Of a DNA stretch of 6,554 bases, positions 6,201-6,554 are shown in pieces. The stretch is from assembly GCA_945645715.1 (NCBI GenBank), contig CALZFJ010000118.1, forward strand, positions 1 to 6,554, read 5' to 3'. The DNA comes from an uncultured Prevotellaceae bacterium. Its GTDB lineage: Bacteria; Bacteroidota; Bacteroidia; Bacteroidales; Muribaculaceae. The stretch's first letter is position 1; every line of letters starts with the position of its first letter. The notes under the pieces are model-generated. The model did no database searches and had not been told where the DNA came from. It saw only the letters and a program-made list of their open reading frames with translations. A program made the position numbers and the translations under genes.

Positions 6201-6554
6201 TTATTTCACCCAGAAGCCGCGGGTGAAGATGATGAGCACGGTGAACAGCTCGAGGCGGCCTATGAGCATCATCATTGCCATAATCCACTTGGCGGCATCG
6301 GGCAGCACTGCAAAAGAGCCTTCGGGTCCGGTGATGCCGGTGCCGAGTCCGATGTTGCTGATGGCTGTGAGCGAGGCAAACATTGCATCGAGCACCGGCA
6401 GTCCGAGTGCGGTGAGAATGATACCTCCTGCCACGAATATCATCAGGTAGATGCTCAGGAAGGCGATGGTCTTCATCACCGTCTGCCCGGGTACAATCCT
6501 GCCGTTCACGCGCACTGTGGTGATGCTGTTGGGGTGAAGCACACGGTAAAACTC
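6201..6554 (-). CDS. trkH: Trk-type potassium uptake protein TrkH, C-terminal part (5' end beyond the window)
   Basis: The last 117 residues of the channel-forming subunit of a Trk/Ktr K+ uptake system in the inner membrane, normally gated by a cytoplasmic TrkA/KtrA ring. The frame is open to the right edge, so the true start lies outside; the GTG at 6542 encodes an internal Val in EFYRVLHPNS, not a start. Visible parts are the conserved HPNS-VRVNG segment (7-18 of this fragment), a membrane helix at about 29-49, the fourth pore helix and filter region LTAISNIGLGTG at 62-73, and the final helix with MLIGRLELFTVLIIF at 96-110, ending in FWVK. The MLIGRLE motif and the filter glycines are characteristic of the TrkH/KtrB family. 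It ends 147 nt before ftsK with no strong terminator seen. TrkA is expected upstream but cannot be seen. Confidence 0.93.
   Translation of the reverse strand, partial: EFYRVLHPNSITTVRVNGRIVPGQTVMKTIAFLSIYLMIFVAGGIILTALGLPVLDAMFASLTAISNIGLGTGITGPEGSFAVLPDAAKWIMAMMMLIGRLELFTVLIIFTRGFWVK

Noticed and set aside
6201..6542. A 113-residue protein starting at a GTG at 6542
   Set aside because: The frame continues upstream to the window edge as EFYR-VLHPNS, a conserved internal TrkH segment, so the GTG is an internal valine codon.

Overview
The window is most likely a chromosomal housekeeping segment from a gut-type Bacteroidales bacterium, plausibly Muribaculaceae-like. The evidence is a DUF4465-type lipoprotein, a Bacteroidetes-type LolA, TrxB, MurI and TrkH sequences of Bacteroidetes type, starts without purine-rich Shine-Dalgarno sequences, one perfect TAnnTTTG (Bacteroidetes -7) element, and AT-rich gaps between GC-richer genes. 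The family-level placement is inference from sequence style, not from a search. Every gene I can support lies on the minus strand, so transcription runs from right to left.

In transcription order: the 3' end of trkH (K+ uptake channel subunit) enters from the right edge. A 147-nt AT-rich gap follows, carrying a candidate promoter. Then come ftsK (septal DNA translocase, GTG start), lolA (periplasmic lipoprotein carrier), trxB (thioredoxin reductase), murI (glutamate racemase) and a gene for a predicted DUF4465 lipoprotein. The last 70 bases are non-coding and may hold the first codons of a further minus-strand gene.

The genes share a cell-envelope and growth theme. FtsK clears the chromosome from the septum, LolA moves lipoproteins across the periplasm, MurI supplies D-glutamate for peptidoglycan, TrxB keeps thioredoxin reduced, and the DUF4465 protein is itself a likely Lol-pathway client. 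The ftsK-lolA gap is 55 nt and the murI-DUF4465 gap 17 nt, suggesting co-transcription. The trxB-murI gap contains a perfect 12-bp inverted repeat that may end or attenuate the upstream transcript.

I found no mobile element, RNA gene, CRISPR array, toxin-antitoxin pair or defence system, and no convincing new biological system. What merits a second look is mainly non-coding: the 9-bp tandem repeat before trxB (with one more copy before lolA), the hairpin before murI, and a promoter-like element overlapping an inverted repeat before ftsK. The uncharacterised DUF4465 lipoprotein is the one gene whose function is open.
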